Positions 43,235 through 52,540 of a stretch of 64,000 bases of DNA are shown here, piece by piece (positions within the stretch are counted from its first letter, which is position 1; each line of letters starts with the position of its first letter). The notes under the pieces are model-generated. The model saw nothing but the letters and a program-made list of their open reading frames with translations, was not told where the DNA came from and did not search any database. Source of the stretch: Clostridium jeddahitimonense (GTDB lineage: Bacteria > Bacillota > Clostridia > Clostridiales > Clostridiaceae); the NCBI GenBank assembly GCA_000753455.2, contig LM994670.1, forward strand, positions 421,859 to 485,858. Direction: 5' to 3'. A program made the translations under genes and the position numbers.

Positions 43235-43276
43235 GCATAGGTTTTTCTGATGATATACTTAGGTAAAACTTAATTT
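43235..43276 (+). promoter_or_regulatory. Two candidate LysR sites upstream of hemA
   Basis: GCATAGGTTTTTCTGATGA (43235-43253) matches the palindrome at 42231 in 15 of 19 positions. TTAGGTAAAACTTAA (about 43258-43272) matches its other half-site orientation in 12 of 15. They lie between the LysR stop and the hemA start. Confidence 0.5.
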
Positions 43277-43381
43277 AATTGAATATGTAATTATGATATG
43301 TTAAATATATAACATTTGCTGTTAAATATATAACAGTTTAGTGTGTGAAAATCTATATTGTTATTTATAAAGGATGAGCAT

Positions 43382-44626
43382 ATGGATATTTATATGACAG
43401 GAATTAATTATAGTAATGCTGAGCTTGAATATAGAGAGATGTTTTCATTAACATTAGAGGATCAGTCTAAGATAGCAAAAAAATTAATAAATTCAGGAAT
43501 GGCTAAAGGGTGTATTTTTTTATCCACCTGTAACCGTACAGAGCTTTGGGTTAGTGGAAATACTCCATTAGCAATAGATTTTTTTATAAATGAAGTATTA
43601 GGGAGCTATGAAGTTAACCTTCTTATAAAAAAAGATATAGAGAAACGTTTTATTTTAAGGCAGGGAGAAGAAGCTGTAGATTATCTCTTAGAACTTGCAT
43701 GTGGAATACATTCTCAAATCTTTGGAGAAGATCAAATTTTAACTCAATTAAAAGTAGCTACAGATAATGCTAGGGAAAATGGATATGTTGATAGCATATT
43801 AGAGACTTTATTTAGAACTGCAGTAACAGGAGCAAAGAAGGTAAAAACAGAGATTGTATTAACAAATAAAAATCGTTCGTTACCGGAGACGATAATTTCT
43901 CAATTAGAAGAAAGATATAGTTCATTAAAAGATAAGTCATGTCTTGTAATTGGAAATGGGGAAATGGGACGTCTTATGGCTAGTCATTTAGTTAAAGCAG
44001 GAGCAAAGGTTGAAATGACTTTAAGGCAATATAAAAAGAAACAAGCTATTATACCTTATGGTTCAGGGGTAGTACTATATGAAGAAAGGTATAATGGAAT
44101 AGAAGAAAAGGAATTTATTTTTAGTGCTACAAGAAGCCCTCATTATACTATGAAATTTGAGGAACTTAAAACTTTACTAAATAGAGATAAAAATTATCAC
44201 TTCATAGATATGGCTTTGCCTAGAGATATTGACCCAAGAATCAAGGAGCTTAATAATGTAACACTTTTACATATAGATGACTTTGGGGTAAGAGCAGAGT
44301 GTGCAGATGAAGATTTAGAATCTGCAAGGGAGATTTTATTAGAATATAAACAAGATTTTATTAATTGGTATCATATTAGAACTTTAGCACCTAAGGTAAA
44401 TGAAATAAGTGAAGTAGTTGGAGAGTTAACAGATTGTAAGCTTACTAAAGTATATAAGAATATAAATATATCTGAAGATGATAAAGGTTTTTTGCAATCG
44501 AGTGTACAAGCTGCTGCAAAAAAGGCTGTATCAAAGATTATATTTGGGTTACGTGAAAATATGGAAATAGAGCAATATAATCAGTTACTTCAAGCGTTAG
44601 AGTTAACAGCTAAGAACAGCAGGTAA
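43382..44626 (+). CDS. hemA: Glutamyl-tRNA reductase
   Basis: 414 residues from ATG 43382 (AAAGGATGAGC upstream; an in-frame start at 43358 lacks a site). The catalytic Cys is in FLSTCNRTELW. The substrate domain has ELACGIHSQIFGEDQIL. The NADPH domain has VIGNGEMGRLMASHL (Asn in place of the usual Ala), and a C-terminal dimer helix ends the protein. It makes glutamate-1-semialdehyde, the first step of C5 tetrapyrrole synthesis. It is first in the hemA-hemC-cobA/hemD-hemB run; the next enzyme of the path, HemL, is not in the window. Confidence 0.95.
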   Translation: MDIYMTGINYSNAELEYREMFSLTLEDQSKIAKKLINSGMAKGCIFLSTCNRTELWVSGNTPLAIDFFINEVLGSYEVNLLIKKDIEKRFILRQGEEAVDYLLELACGIHSQIFGEDQILTQLKVATDNARENGYVDSILETLFRTAVTGAKKVKTEIVLTNKNRSLPETIISQLEERYSSLKDKSCLVIGNGEMGRLMASHLVKAGAKVEMTLRQYKKKQAIIPYGSGVVLYEERYNGIEEKEFIFSATRSPHYTMKFEELKTLLNRDKNYHFIDMALPRDIDPRIKELNNVTLLHIDDFGVRAECADEDLESAREILLEYKQDFINWYHIRTLAPKVNEISEVVGELTDCKLTKVYKNINISEDDKGFLQSSVQAAAKKAVSKIIFGLRENMEIEQYNQLLQALELTAKNSR

Positions 44627-44671
44627 TAGGTTAAAGAATCAAAAGAGTAGATTGGGTATAGGAGTAGATTT

Positions 44672-45574
44672 ATGAGAAAAAAGAAGATTATCATAGGGAG
44701 CAGGGATTCAAAGTTAGCTGTGATGCAAACAGAATTAGTCATGGAACAAATTCGTAAATGTAATCCAGATCTAGAGCTAGAGTTAATTACATTAAAAACT
44801 ACAGGAGATTTAATTTTAGATAAAACCTTAGATAAAATCGGTGGAAAAGGTTTATTTGTAAAAGAGTTAGATCAAGCATTATTAGATGGAAGAATTGATC
44901 TTGCAATTCATAGCTTAAAGGATATGCCAATGGATATTAGTGATGATTTACCTATTGTTGCACTTCCAAAGCGTGGAGATGTGCGAGATGCATTGATTTT
45001 GCCAAAAGGTAAAACCTTGGAGAATATTGATAAAGAGATACTTTTATCTAATATTGGATCATCTAGTAATCGTCGTAAGTTGCAAATTGAAAAATTATAT
45101 ACAGGAGTCCAAACAACACCTGTTAGAGGAAATATTATAACTCGTCTTGCAAAGCTTGATAGAGGAGAGTATTCTGCGCTTATTCTTGCAGCAGCAGGGC
45201 TACATAGAGTTGCTTTAGAAAATAGGATTAGTAAGTATTTTTCAGTTGAAGAGATGATTCCAGCGGCAGGACAAGGAATATTATCAGTTCAATCTAGAAA
45301 GGATTTAGATGTTAGCTTTTTAGAAGCTATAAATGATCCACTTTCAACTTATTGTGCTACAGCAGAGCGTAGTTTTGTACGAGTATTAAATGGTGGATGT
45401 TCATCTCCAATAGCTGCTCACGCAAGGGTTTCTGGAAATGAAATAAAATTAGTTGGGCTTCATTATAATGAATCAACTAAAGAACACATAATTGATAGTA
45501 TAGTAGGCGATGTATTAAAAGCAGAAGCTTTAGGAGAAGCATTGGCAAATAAGTTGAGAGGAGTAATAGGATGA
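44672..45574 (+). CDS. hemC: Hydroxymethylbilane synthase (porphobilinogen deaminase)
   Basis: 300 residues. Motifs include IIIGSRDSKLAVMQTELV, TTGDLILD, the catalytic Asp loop in AIHSLKDMPM, and LNGGCSSPIAAHA, whose Cys243 carries the dipyrromethane cofactor. It joins four porphobilinogens into hydroxymethylbilane. Its stop overlaps the start of the next gene by 4 nt, so the two are translationally coupled. Confidence 0.96.
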   Translation: MRKKKIIIGSRDSKLAVMQTELVMEQIRKCNPDLELELITLKTTGDLILDKTLDKIGGKGLFVKELDQALLDGRIDLAIHSLKDMPMDISDDLPIVALPKRGDVRDALILPKGKTLENIDKEILLSNIGSSSNRRKLQIEKLYTGVQTTPVRGNIITRLAKLDRGEYSALILAAAGLHRVALENRISKYFSVEEMIPAAGQGILSVQSRKDLDVSFLEAINDPLSTYCATAERSFVRVLNGGCSSPIAAHARVSGNEIKLVGLHYNESTKEHIIDSIVGDVLKAEALGEALANKLRGVIG

Positions 45575-47067
45575 AGCAAGGAAAAGTATGGCTTGTAGGG
45601 GCTGGTCCTTCTGATGAAGGTTTATTTACTCTAAAAGGAAAATATGTATTAGAAAAAGCTGATGTTGTTGTTTATGATCAACTTGTTGGTGATGGGATTA
45701 TGAATATGATTCCATCATATGCTACTTGTATAGATGTTGGAAAGCATGCTGGAAATCATAAAGTTGTACAAGAGAAAATAAATCAAATTTTATTAGATGA
45801 AGCCTTAAAAGGTAAGAGAGTTGTTAGGTTAAAGGGTGGAGACCCATTTTTATTTGGACGTGGTGGTGAAGAATTAGAATTACTTTGTGAACATAACATT
45901 CCTTTTGAGATTGTACCAGGAATAACATCAGCTATTTCTGTGCCAGCATATGCAGGAATACCAGTTACCCATAGGGATTTTACTTCATCTCTACACATCA
46001 TAACAGGACACAAAAAGAAAGGATGTAATGATCCTATTGATTATAAAAGCTTAGTAGCATTAGGAGATGTAACATTAGTATTTCTTATGAGTGTAGGTGC
46101 TTTGCCTGAAATTTCAAAGGGATTAATAGAAGCTGGAATGGATAAAAATATGCCTGCAGCTATATTAGAAAAAGGGACTAGATATAATCAGCGTAAGGTT
46201 GTTGCAACTATTGAAGCATTACCTGAAGAAGCAAGAAAAAATAATATTGGAACTCCGGGAATAATTATAGTTGGAAAGGTATGTTCATTATCAGAACAGT
46301 TTTCATGGGCTGAGAAGAGACCTTTAGGAGGTAGCCGTATAATAATTACTAGACCTAGGAGTAAATCATCTAAATTAAAGGAGATGTTATATGATTTAGG
46401 AGCAGAGGTAGTAGAACTTCCAAGTATTAAAACTGTAGCTATTAATAACAATGATATTCTAGATGAAGCAATTAATAATATAAAAAAATATAATTGGATT
46501 ACATTTACTTCAGAAGCATCGGTGGAAATATTCTTTGATAGCTTATTGGAGAAAAGAGTGGATATTAGAAATCTAGTAGATATTAAATTTGCAGTAGTTG
46601 GACCAGCAACTAAAAAAGCAGTAGAAAAACGAGGATTATTCACTGATTATATTCCAGAAGAATATTATGGGGAAAGTATGGCTAAGGGTTTAGCAAAGCA
46701 TATTTCTATAGATGATAAAATTATGGTTTGCGTACCAAGAGAAGTAGATAGTGAATTATGCAATAATCTAAAAGAATACAAAAACCAAATGGATATAGTT
46801 CCTTTATATGATATTGAATATGAAAAAAATAATAAATTGGAGCTTAATGATAGTGATTATGTTGTGTTTACAAGTGCATCTTCAGTAAGAGGTTTTGTAA
46901 ATACTATGGAATACTTAGATTATAGTTCTGTAAATGCAATTTGCATTGGAAAGATGACAGCAAAGGAAGCAAGTAATTATGGAATGAAAATATCAATTTC
47001 AAAAGAGGCTACCCTTGAAAGTTTAGTAGATTGTGTTATTGAAGAAAGTAAGAGAGGGATTAATTAA
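45571..47067 (+). CDS. cobA-hemD: Fused uroporphyrinogen-III C-methyltransferase/synthase
   Basis: 498 residues. The N-terminal half (1-240) is SUMT/CobA: VWLVGAGPSDEGLFTLKG, VVVYDQLV, RLKGGDPFLFGRGGEE and GIPVTHRD. The C-terminal half (about 250-498) is uroporphyrinogen-III synthase: RIIITRPRSKSSKLKEML, WITFTSEASVEIFF and YVVFTSASSVRGFV. It closes the tetrapyrrole ring and then methylates it twice to precorrin-2, steering flux to siroheme or cobalamin rather than heme. This fusion is common in Clostridia. It overlaps hemC by 4 nt and shares its last base with hemB. Confidence 0.95.
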   Translation: MKQGKVWLVGAGPSDEGLFTLKGKYVLEKADVVVYDQLVGDGIMNMIPSYATCIDVGKHAGNHKVVQEKINQILLDEALKGKRVVRLKGGDPFLFGRGGEELELLCEHNIPFEIVPGITSAISVPAYAGIPVTHRDFTSSLHIITGHKKKGCNDPIDYKSLVALGDVTLVFLMSVGALPEISKGLIEAGMDKNMPAAILEKGTRYNQRKVVATIEALPEEARKNNIGTPGIIIVGKVCSLSEQFSWAEKRPLGGSRIIITRPRSKSSKLKEMLYDLGAEVVELPSIKTVAINNNDILDEAINNIKKYNWITFTSEASVEIFFDSLLEKRVDIRNLVDIKFAVVGPATKKAVEKRGLFTDYIPEEYYGESMAKGLAKHISIDDKIMVCVPREVDSELCNNLKEYKNQMDIVPLYDIEYEKNNKLELNDSDYVVFTSASSVRGFVNTMEYLDYSSVNAICIGKMTAKEASNYGMKISISKEATLESLVDCVIEESKRGIN

Positions 47068-48050
47068 TGGATTTAATAGATAGACCTAGAAGACTAAGAA
47101 GTAATCCTTTTGTACGCTCTATGGTTAGAGAAACAAGAATGGATGCAAAGTCGTTAGTATATCCTATATTTATAAAAGAGGGAGTAGGAATTAAAGAAGA
47201 GATTTCCTCAATGGAAAATCAATTTAGATATAGTGTAGATATATTACCAAGAGCTCTAGAAGAGATTGCAAAAAGTGGAGTTCAGAATGTTATGTTATTT
47301 GGGATTCCAGATAAAAAAGATCCAAGTGGGTGTGGAGCTTGGATTGAAGATGGAATTGTACAAAAGGCATTACAGGTTGCAAAGAGAGAATTTCCAGAAC
47401 TTTATTACATAACTGATGTTTGTCTTTGTGAATATACTTCGCATGGACATTGCGGTATGTTAAAAGGGAATGATGTAGACAATGATAGCACACTTCCTTT
47501 ATTAGCTAAAACAGCATTATCACATGTACAGGCTGGAGCAGATATGGTAGCACCATCTGATATGATGGATGGTAGAATTGCTGCAATAAGAAGAGAACTC
47601 GATAAAAATGGTTATGAAAATAGTCCTATTATGTCTTATGCAGTTAAGTATTCATCTTCCTTTTATGGACCATTTAGAGAAGCAGCAGGTTCAGCACCAT
47701 CCTTTGGTGATAGGAAAACTTATCAAATGGATTATCACAATAGAAAGGAAGCTATGAAGGAAGCTCTTCTAGATATTAATGAAGGTGCAGATATTATTAT
47801 GGTTAAGCCTGCATTATCATATTTAGATATAATTCGTGATGTTGCTAATGAAGTTAATGTACCTGTAGCAGCTTATAGTGTTAGTGGAGAATATGCTATG
47901 ATAAAGGCAGCAGCAAAAATGGGATTTGTTGATGAAGAGAATATTATATGTGAAACTGCAACAAGCATATATCGTTCAGGAGCAAATATATTATTAACCT
48001 ATTATGCAAAGGAACTTGCTCAATTTATGAAAAATGGAAGAATAGGATAA
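47067..48050 (+). CDS. hemB: Porphobilinogen synthase (delta-aminolevulinate dehydratase)
   Basis: 327 residues. The metal site is of the zinc type, with three Cys in DVCLCEYTSHGHCG (about 117-130). The two active-site lysines are in SYAVKYSSSFYGP (about 195) and IIMVKPALSYLD (about 248). It condenses two 5-aminolevulinate molecules into porphobilinogen in the cytoplasm. It starts on the last base of the cobA-hemD stop and ends the operon at a clear terminator. Confidence 0.96.
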   Translation: MDLIDRPRRLRSNPFVRSMVRETRMDAKSLVYPIFIKEGVGIKEEISSMENQFRYSVDILPRALEEIAKSGVQNVMLFGIPDKKDPSGCGAWIEDGIVQKALQVAKREFPELYYITDVCLCEYTSHGHCGMLKGNDVDNDSTLPLLAKTALSHVQAGADMVAPSDMMDGRIAAIRRELDKNGYENSPIMSYAVKYSSSFYGPFREAAGSAPSFGDRKTYQMDYHNRKEAMKEALLDINEGADIIMVKPALSYLDIIRDVANEVNVPVAAYSVSGEYAMIKAAAKMGFVDEENIICETATSIYRSGANILLTYYAKELAQFMKNGRIG

Positions 48051-48078
48051 AATAAATTTATATATTATGTTAAGAATT

Positions 48079-48102
48079 AAGCACCAAATAGGTGCTTTTT
48101 TT
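48079..48102 (+). terminator. Rho-independent terminator of the hem operon
   Basis: AAGCACC and GGTGCTT form a 7-bp stem with an AAATA loop and a run of seven T's. Confidence 0.85.
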
Positions 48103-48246
48103 GATATTAAGAATATTATTATATTACATCATTTACTTTCAAATGCACTGCCTATATAATTATGATGTTAATTATTAAAGTATACGTAATATATTTTAAA
48201 ATTAAGCAAATCATAACTATATACGAAAAAGCAAGGGGGAATAAGC

Positions 48247-50400
48247 ATGAAATCCTTAAAGATTGCTTGTACTAATAAAACAGAATATTATTTCTATACA
48301 GACAGACAGATTATTTTAGCAGAAAATACTGATTACACTGATGTAGCAGTTGCTGTAGTTAATGAATGTGATATAGAAGTTATTAATAGCATATATGATA
48401 CGAAATTTGGAATAGATATATTTGTAATAGCTGAGAGTGATGATATTGATCCAGCTATAATAAATAAGGTTTCTAAGATAGTAAAAGCTGACGAAATAAA
48501 TACAGAAGAATTCAGTAAGGAAATAAATGAAGCTGCTGATAAATATGAAGAACAAATGCTACCACCATTTTTTGATGTTTTAAGCAAATATTCTCAAAGA
48601 GGAAATTTAGCCTTTGCTTGCCCAGGGCATCAAGGCGGAAAATACTTCTTAAAACACCCAGCAGGAAGAGCTATGTATGAATTCTTTGGAGAAAATATAT
48701 TTAAATCAGATATATGTAATGCAGATGTTGATTTAGGAGATTTACTAATTCATGAAGGTCCTGCTATGTCAGCTCAAACTTATGCAGCTAAGGTATATAA
48801 TGCAGATAAAACATACTTTGTAATGAATGGAACAAGCACGTCAAATGCTGTAGTTATTAATGCAACAGTTGCCCCTGGTGATTTAGTTTTATTTGATAGA
48901 AATAACCATAAATCAATATACAATTCAGCTTTAGTAACTGCGGGAGGTAAGCCTGTATATCTAGAAACTTCTCGTAATCCTTTTGGATTTATAGGAGGAA
49001 TAGATGCTCATTGCTTTAATGAGGAATATTTAAGAGATGAAGCAGCTAAAGTAGATTCAGAAAAAGCTAAGAGTAAGAGACCATTTAGACTAGCTGTAAT
49101 TCAGCTTGGAACTTATGATGGTACTATATATAACGCTAAACAAGTAGTTGATAAAATAGGACATCTTTGCGATTATATACTTTTTGACTCAGCGTGGGTT
49201 GGATATGAACAGTTTATCCCTATGATGAGAGATTGTTCACCATTGTTATTAGATTTAAAACCAGAAGATCCAGGTATATTTGTTACACAATCTATTCACA
49301 AGCAACAAGCAGGATTTTCTCAGACTTCACAAATCCATAAAAAAGATAGTCATCTTAGAGGACAAAAGCGTTATATAGATCATAAACGTTTCAACAATGC
49401 TTATATGTTATACGCTTCAACAAGTCCTTTCTATCCATTATTTGCAGCATTAGATGTTAATGCTAGAATGCAAGATGGAGAAGTTGGAAGAAAGCTTTGG
49501 GCAGAATGTATAGAAATTGGTGTTGATGCTAGAAAAGATGTTTTAGAAAGATGTGAATTATTAAAGCCATTTATTCCACCAGTAGTTAACGGGAAGCCAT
49601 GGCAGGATTATGATACAAAAGAAATATCAACGAATATCGAATTCTTTAAATTCCATCCAGGAGAAAAGTGGCATTCATTTGAAGGCTATGGAGAAAATCA
49701 ATATTTTGTAGATCCTAATAAGTTTATGCTTACAACACCAGGAATAAATGTAGAAACTGGTGAATACGAAGAGTTTGGAATCCCAGCAACAATACTTGCA
49801 AATTATTTAAGAGACAATAGAGTTATACCAGAAAAATGCGATTTAAACTCAATTCTTTTCTTATTAACTCCAGCAGAAACTTCTGCAAAGATGAAAGGTC
49901 TTGTAAATCATCTTGTAAGATTTGAAACATTTATAAAAGAAGATGCTCCATTAAGCGAAGTTTTACCTGTGCTTTACGCTAAATATGAAGAGCGTTATAA
50001 GGGATATACTATAAGAAGATTATGTCAAGAAATGCATGATTTCTATAAAAAGAATGATGCTAAGACTTATCAAAAGTTATTATTTAGAAGAGGTTCATTC
50101 CCAGAGTATGTGATGGACCCAAGAGAAGCTAATATTGAGCTTAAGAGAAATAATGCTAAGCTTGTACCATTAACTGATATAGTTGGAGAGATCGCATTGG
50201 AAGGAGCTCTTCCATATCCACCAGGAGTATTTTGTGTAGTTCCAGGTGAAAAATGGAATACAGTAGCTCAAAGATATTTCTTAATTTTAGAAGAGGGAAT
50301 TAATAGTTTCCCAGGATTTGCTCCTGAAATTCAAGGTGTTTATCTTGAAAAAGAAGAAGGTAAAGTTAGAGCTTATGGATATGTTTTAGATAAAGAATAA
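48247..50400 (+). CDS. Orn/Lys/Arg decarboxylase, probably ornithine decarboxylase
   Basis: 717 residues, the length of the large inducible PLP decarboxylases. A wing-like receiver domain (1-105) is followed by the PLP core with FACPGHQGGKYFLKHPAG, VMNGTSTSNAVV, LFDRNNHKSIYNSAL and the PLP lysine in VTQSIHKQQAGFSQTS (about residue 354). The C-terminal domain has LFLLTPAETSAKM. Similarity in pattern to SpeF/SpeC suggests ornithine to putrescine, but lysine or arginine cannot be excluded. GCAAGGGGGAATAAGC precedes the ATG, with five G's. No antiporter gene is adjacent. Confidence 0.88.
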   Translation: MKSLKIACTNKTEYYFYTDRQIILAENTDYTDVAVAVVNECDIEVINSIYDTKFGIDIFVIAESDDIDPAIINKVSKIVKADEINTEEFSKEINEAADKYEEQMLPPFFDVLSKYSQRGNLAFACPGHQGGKYFLKHPAGRAMYEFFGENIFKSDICNADVDLGDLLIHEGPAMSAQTYAAKVYNADKTYFVMNGTSTSNAVVINATVAPGDLVLFDRNNHKSIYNSALVTAGGKPVYLETSRNPFGFIGGIDAHCFNEEYLRDEAAKVDSEKAKSKRPFRLAVIQLGTYDGTIYNAKQVVDKIGHLCDYILFDSAWVGYEQFIPMMRDCSPLLLDLKPEDPGIFVTQSIHKQQAGFSQTSQIHKKDSHLRGQKRYIDHKRFNNAYMLYASTSPFYPLFAALDVNARMQDGEVGRKLWAECIEIGVDARKDVLERCELLKPFIPPVVNGKPWQDYDTKEISTNIEFFKFHPGEKWHSFEGYGENQYFVDPNKFMLTTPGINVETGEYEEFGIPATILANYLRDNRVIPEKCDLNSILFLLTPAETSAKMKGLVNHLVRFETFIKEDAPLSEVLPVLYAKYEERYKGYTIRRLCQEMHDFYKKNDAKTYQKLLFRRGSFPEYVMDPREANIELKRNNAKLVPLTDIVGEIALEGALPYPPGVFCVVPGEKWNTVAQRYFLILEEGINSFPGFAPEIQGVYLEKEEGKVRAYGYVLDKE

Positions 50401-50429
50401 CTATATAATTATTTTCAGAACTAAATATT

Positions 50430-50457
50430 AAAAGTCATAGAGGAATCTATGACTTTT
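50430..50457 (+). terminator. Rho-independent terminator of the decarboxylase
   Basis: AAAAGTCATAG (50430-50440) and CTATGACTTTT (50447-50457) form a perfect stem. Confidence 0.82.
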
Positions 50458-50467
50458 AATATATAAG

Positions 50468-50514
50468 AAAAACTAGCCTTAGTGAAGTAGCAAAGTAACT
50501 AAGGCTAGTTTTTT
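50468..50514 (-). terminator. Bidirectional terminator
   Basis: AAAAACTAGCCTTAGT (50468-50483) and ACTAAGGCTAGTTTTTT (50498-50514) form a strong stem with A and T runs at both ends. It sits just past the minus-strand PTS-IIC-like gene and probably ends the serine unit. Confidence 0.85.
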
Positions 50515-50540
50515 AGTATATGTATATTAATTTAATGATA

Positions 50541-51566
50541 TTAAGCGGCTTTTGGGTTTCTGATTTCATCAGCAGTAAGGATCTTTTTATTTCTAAAGAT
50601 TAAGTATCCTAGATATCCGCTTATTACACTTACGATTATACATCCAGCAGCTGCTATTAGAACTTTTATAGCTGGGTTATAAGCAAACATAACTGCAAAT
50701 CCTGCAATTGGAGTAGCTGTCCCTGGAGTCATATTAACTAATCCCATAAGAGCTACTATTATTCCACTTAATGCACCACCTATAAAGTTTGTTACGTAAA
50801 CTGGAATAGGATTGGCACTGATTATATCTGCTTGAGTAAGAGGTTCAATAGCAACAGCAATTGTATCTTTTCTAGAACCAAATTTCATTTTGTCAAAGAA
50901 TACATAGTTCATAAATGAAGATCCAAATACTGCTAAGGCACCTATAGCCATTGGTACACCAGTTAATCCTAGCATAGCAGTAAGAGCCATTGAGCTAAGT
51001 GGAGCTGTAGCAACTACAGTTAATATTCCACCAAGAATAATTCCCATGATTATAGGACTTGAATTAGCGGATGAAAGTAAAACATCACCTATTCTTAATA
51101 ATGTACTGTCAACTATTGGACTCATACCAGTTGCAATTAAACGAGAAAGTGGAGCTGCAATAATTATGATAGCAATAAGATCTAAACCAGCAGGTACTTT
51201 CTTTTCTAAGTATTTAACAATATAAGATACAAGGTATCCAGCTATAAATCCAGGTAAAATACCGAAGCCTGAACATGCAAGCCCAGTTAATACTGCATAA
51301 ACTGGAGAAACTCCAAGAGCTAATGGTACAAGTATTGCTGCCGCAACACCACCAAGACTACCGTTGGCATTACCTACACCTTGTAAAAATTCAATTTTTA
51401 ATACTTCACCAAAGAATGCGAAGTGGAAAGCTTCAACTAAGAAGCTAGCACAAGCTGCATTTGCAAGTGCTCCCATAGCCTTCATTCCGTTTGGTGCTTT
51501 ATAGCTAAACAAAGTAAATAGTCCAAGAACTACAAGTAAAAGAACAGTTCCAAATATGATATCCAT
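50541..51566 (-). CDS. PTS-IIC-like membrane protein of the serine locus
   Basis: 341 residues, about nine to ten membrane helices. It has SYKAPNGMKAMGALANAACA and FLVEAFHFAFFGEVLKI near the start, then NGSLGGVAAAILVPLALGVSP and ITATGMSPIVDSTLL-like stretches. The pattern fits the PTS_EIIC_2-type family annotated as PTS sugar transporter subunit IIC. No EIIA or EIIB gene is nearby and no obvious phosphotransfer site is seen. It is encoded directly downstream of the two L-serine dehydratase genes, 84 nt away on the same strand. This suggests uptake of serine or a related compound rather than a sugar. Confidence 0.75.
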   Translation of the reverse strand: MDIIFGTVLLLVVLGLFTLFSYKAPNGMKAMGALANAACASFLVEAFHFAFFGEVLKIEFLQGVGNANGSLGGVAAAILVPLALGVSPVYAVLTGLACSGFGILPGFIAGYLVSYIVKYLEKKVPAGLDLIAIIIIAAPLSRLIATGMSPIVDSTLLRIGDVLLSSANSSPIIMGIILGGILTVVATAPLSSMALTAMLGLTGVPMAIGALAVFGSSFMNYVFFDKMKFGSRKDTIAVAIEPLTQADIISANPIPVYVTNFIGGALSGIIVALMGLVNMTPGTATPIAGFAVMFAYNPAIKVLIAAAGCIIVSVISGYLGYLIFRNKKILTADEIRNPKAA

Positions 51567-51650
51567 TTTTTCATCCCCTATTAATCATTTGTATTTTTTA
51601 AGTTTATAATTAGTTAAAATTTTATTATCAAGTAGTTAATTATATATTTA

Positions 51651-52538
51651 TTATTCAGAAGCTTTGCCAAATACCTTTTCTTTAAGATCTAAACCTGTTT
51701 CAGTAACAGCAACGCCACCTAAAGCTGTTTCTCTTAATTCTGCAGGTAAGCTTGTACCTACTTTGTACATTGCTGAAAGTGCATCATCAAAAGGAATTTT
51801 TGAATCGACACCTGCCATTACCATATCTGCTGTACAAAGAGCATTTATTGCACCAGATACATTTCTTTTTGCACAAGGTATTTCAACAAGTCCAGCAACA
51901 GGATCACATACAAGACCTAATACATTTTTGAAAATAATAGCAGCAGCGTCTAAGCTCATTTTTGGAGTACCACCCATAAGTTCAACTACTGCACCAGCTG
52001 CCATTGCAGCTGCAGAACCACATTCTGCTTGGCAACCACCTTCTGCACCAGAGAAAGTTGCATTCATTCCTATTATCATTCCTATAGCCGAAGCTGCAAA
52101 TAAACCTGTGATAAGTTCATCATCAGTTTTGTTTAATAATTCGCCAGTAGTTAAGATTACTGCAGGTAGAATACCACATGAGCCAGCTGTTGGACATGCT
52201 ACTATTTTACCCATAGAACCATTTACTTCTGATGATGACATAGCCATTGCCATTGCAGTAACAATACCAGCACCCATTAGCGATTTACCAGATTTACTAT
52301 ATTGCTGTAGTCTATAAGCATCTCCACCAATAAGTCCACTAAGAGAATATACCTTTTTCTCTCTACCTAAAGTAGCGCCCTCTCTCATTGCATCAAGAGT
52401 ATATTTCATTTGAGCAAATAAATCTTCTCTGGAAACTTCTTTAGCTTCCATCTCTTTACGAATAGCATATTCGCTTAGAGAAATTTGCTCTTCCTCACAT
52501 ATATTAATAAGTTCTTCACCAGAGCTTGCAATTTTCAT
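51651..52538 (-). CDS. sdaAA: L-serine dehydratase, iron-sulfur-dependent, alpha subunit
   Basis: 295 residues. The Fe-S-binding cysteines are visible in VACPTAGSCGILPAV (about 114-128), GGCQAECGSAAAMAAG, LVCDPVAGLVEIPCAKRN. The 4Fe-4S cluster acts as Lewis acid to remove water from serine, giving pyruvate and ammonia. Such enzymes are oxygen-sensitive, as suits an anaerobe. AGGAGGATTTTAACT overlaps the end of the beta subunit gene and the start lies 2 nt after its stop. Confidence 0.94.
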   Translation of the reverse strand: MKIASSGEELINICEEEQISLSEYAIRKEMEAKEVSREDLFAQMKYTLDAMREGATLGREKKVYSLSGLIGGDAYRLQQYSKSGKSLMGAGIVTAMAMAMSSSEVNGSMGKIVACPTAGSCGILPAVILTTGELLNKTDDELITGLFAASAIGMIIGMNATFSGAEGGCQAECGSAAAMAAGAVVELMGGTPKMSLDAAAIIFKNVLGLVCDPVAGLVEIPCAKRNVSGAINALCTADMVMAGVDSKIPFDDALSAMYKVGTSLPAELRETALGGVAVTETGLDLKEKVFGKASE

Positions 52539-52540
52539 AG

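Noticed and set aside
46188..46643. 151-codon minus-strand ORF inside cobA-hemD
   Set aside because: The plus-strand reading has both enzyme domains with all motifs; the antisense ORF has no ribosome binding site or recognisable domain.
51664..52317. 217-codon plus-strand ORF inside sdaAA
   Set aside because: It is antisense to a well-conserved enzyme gene, with no start signal; codon structure fits the minus strand.
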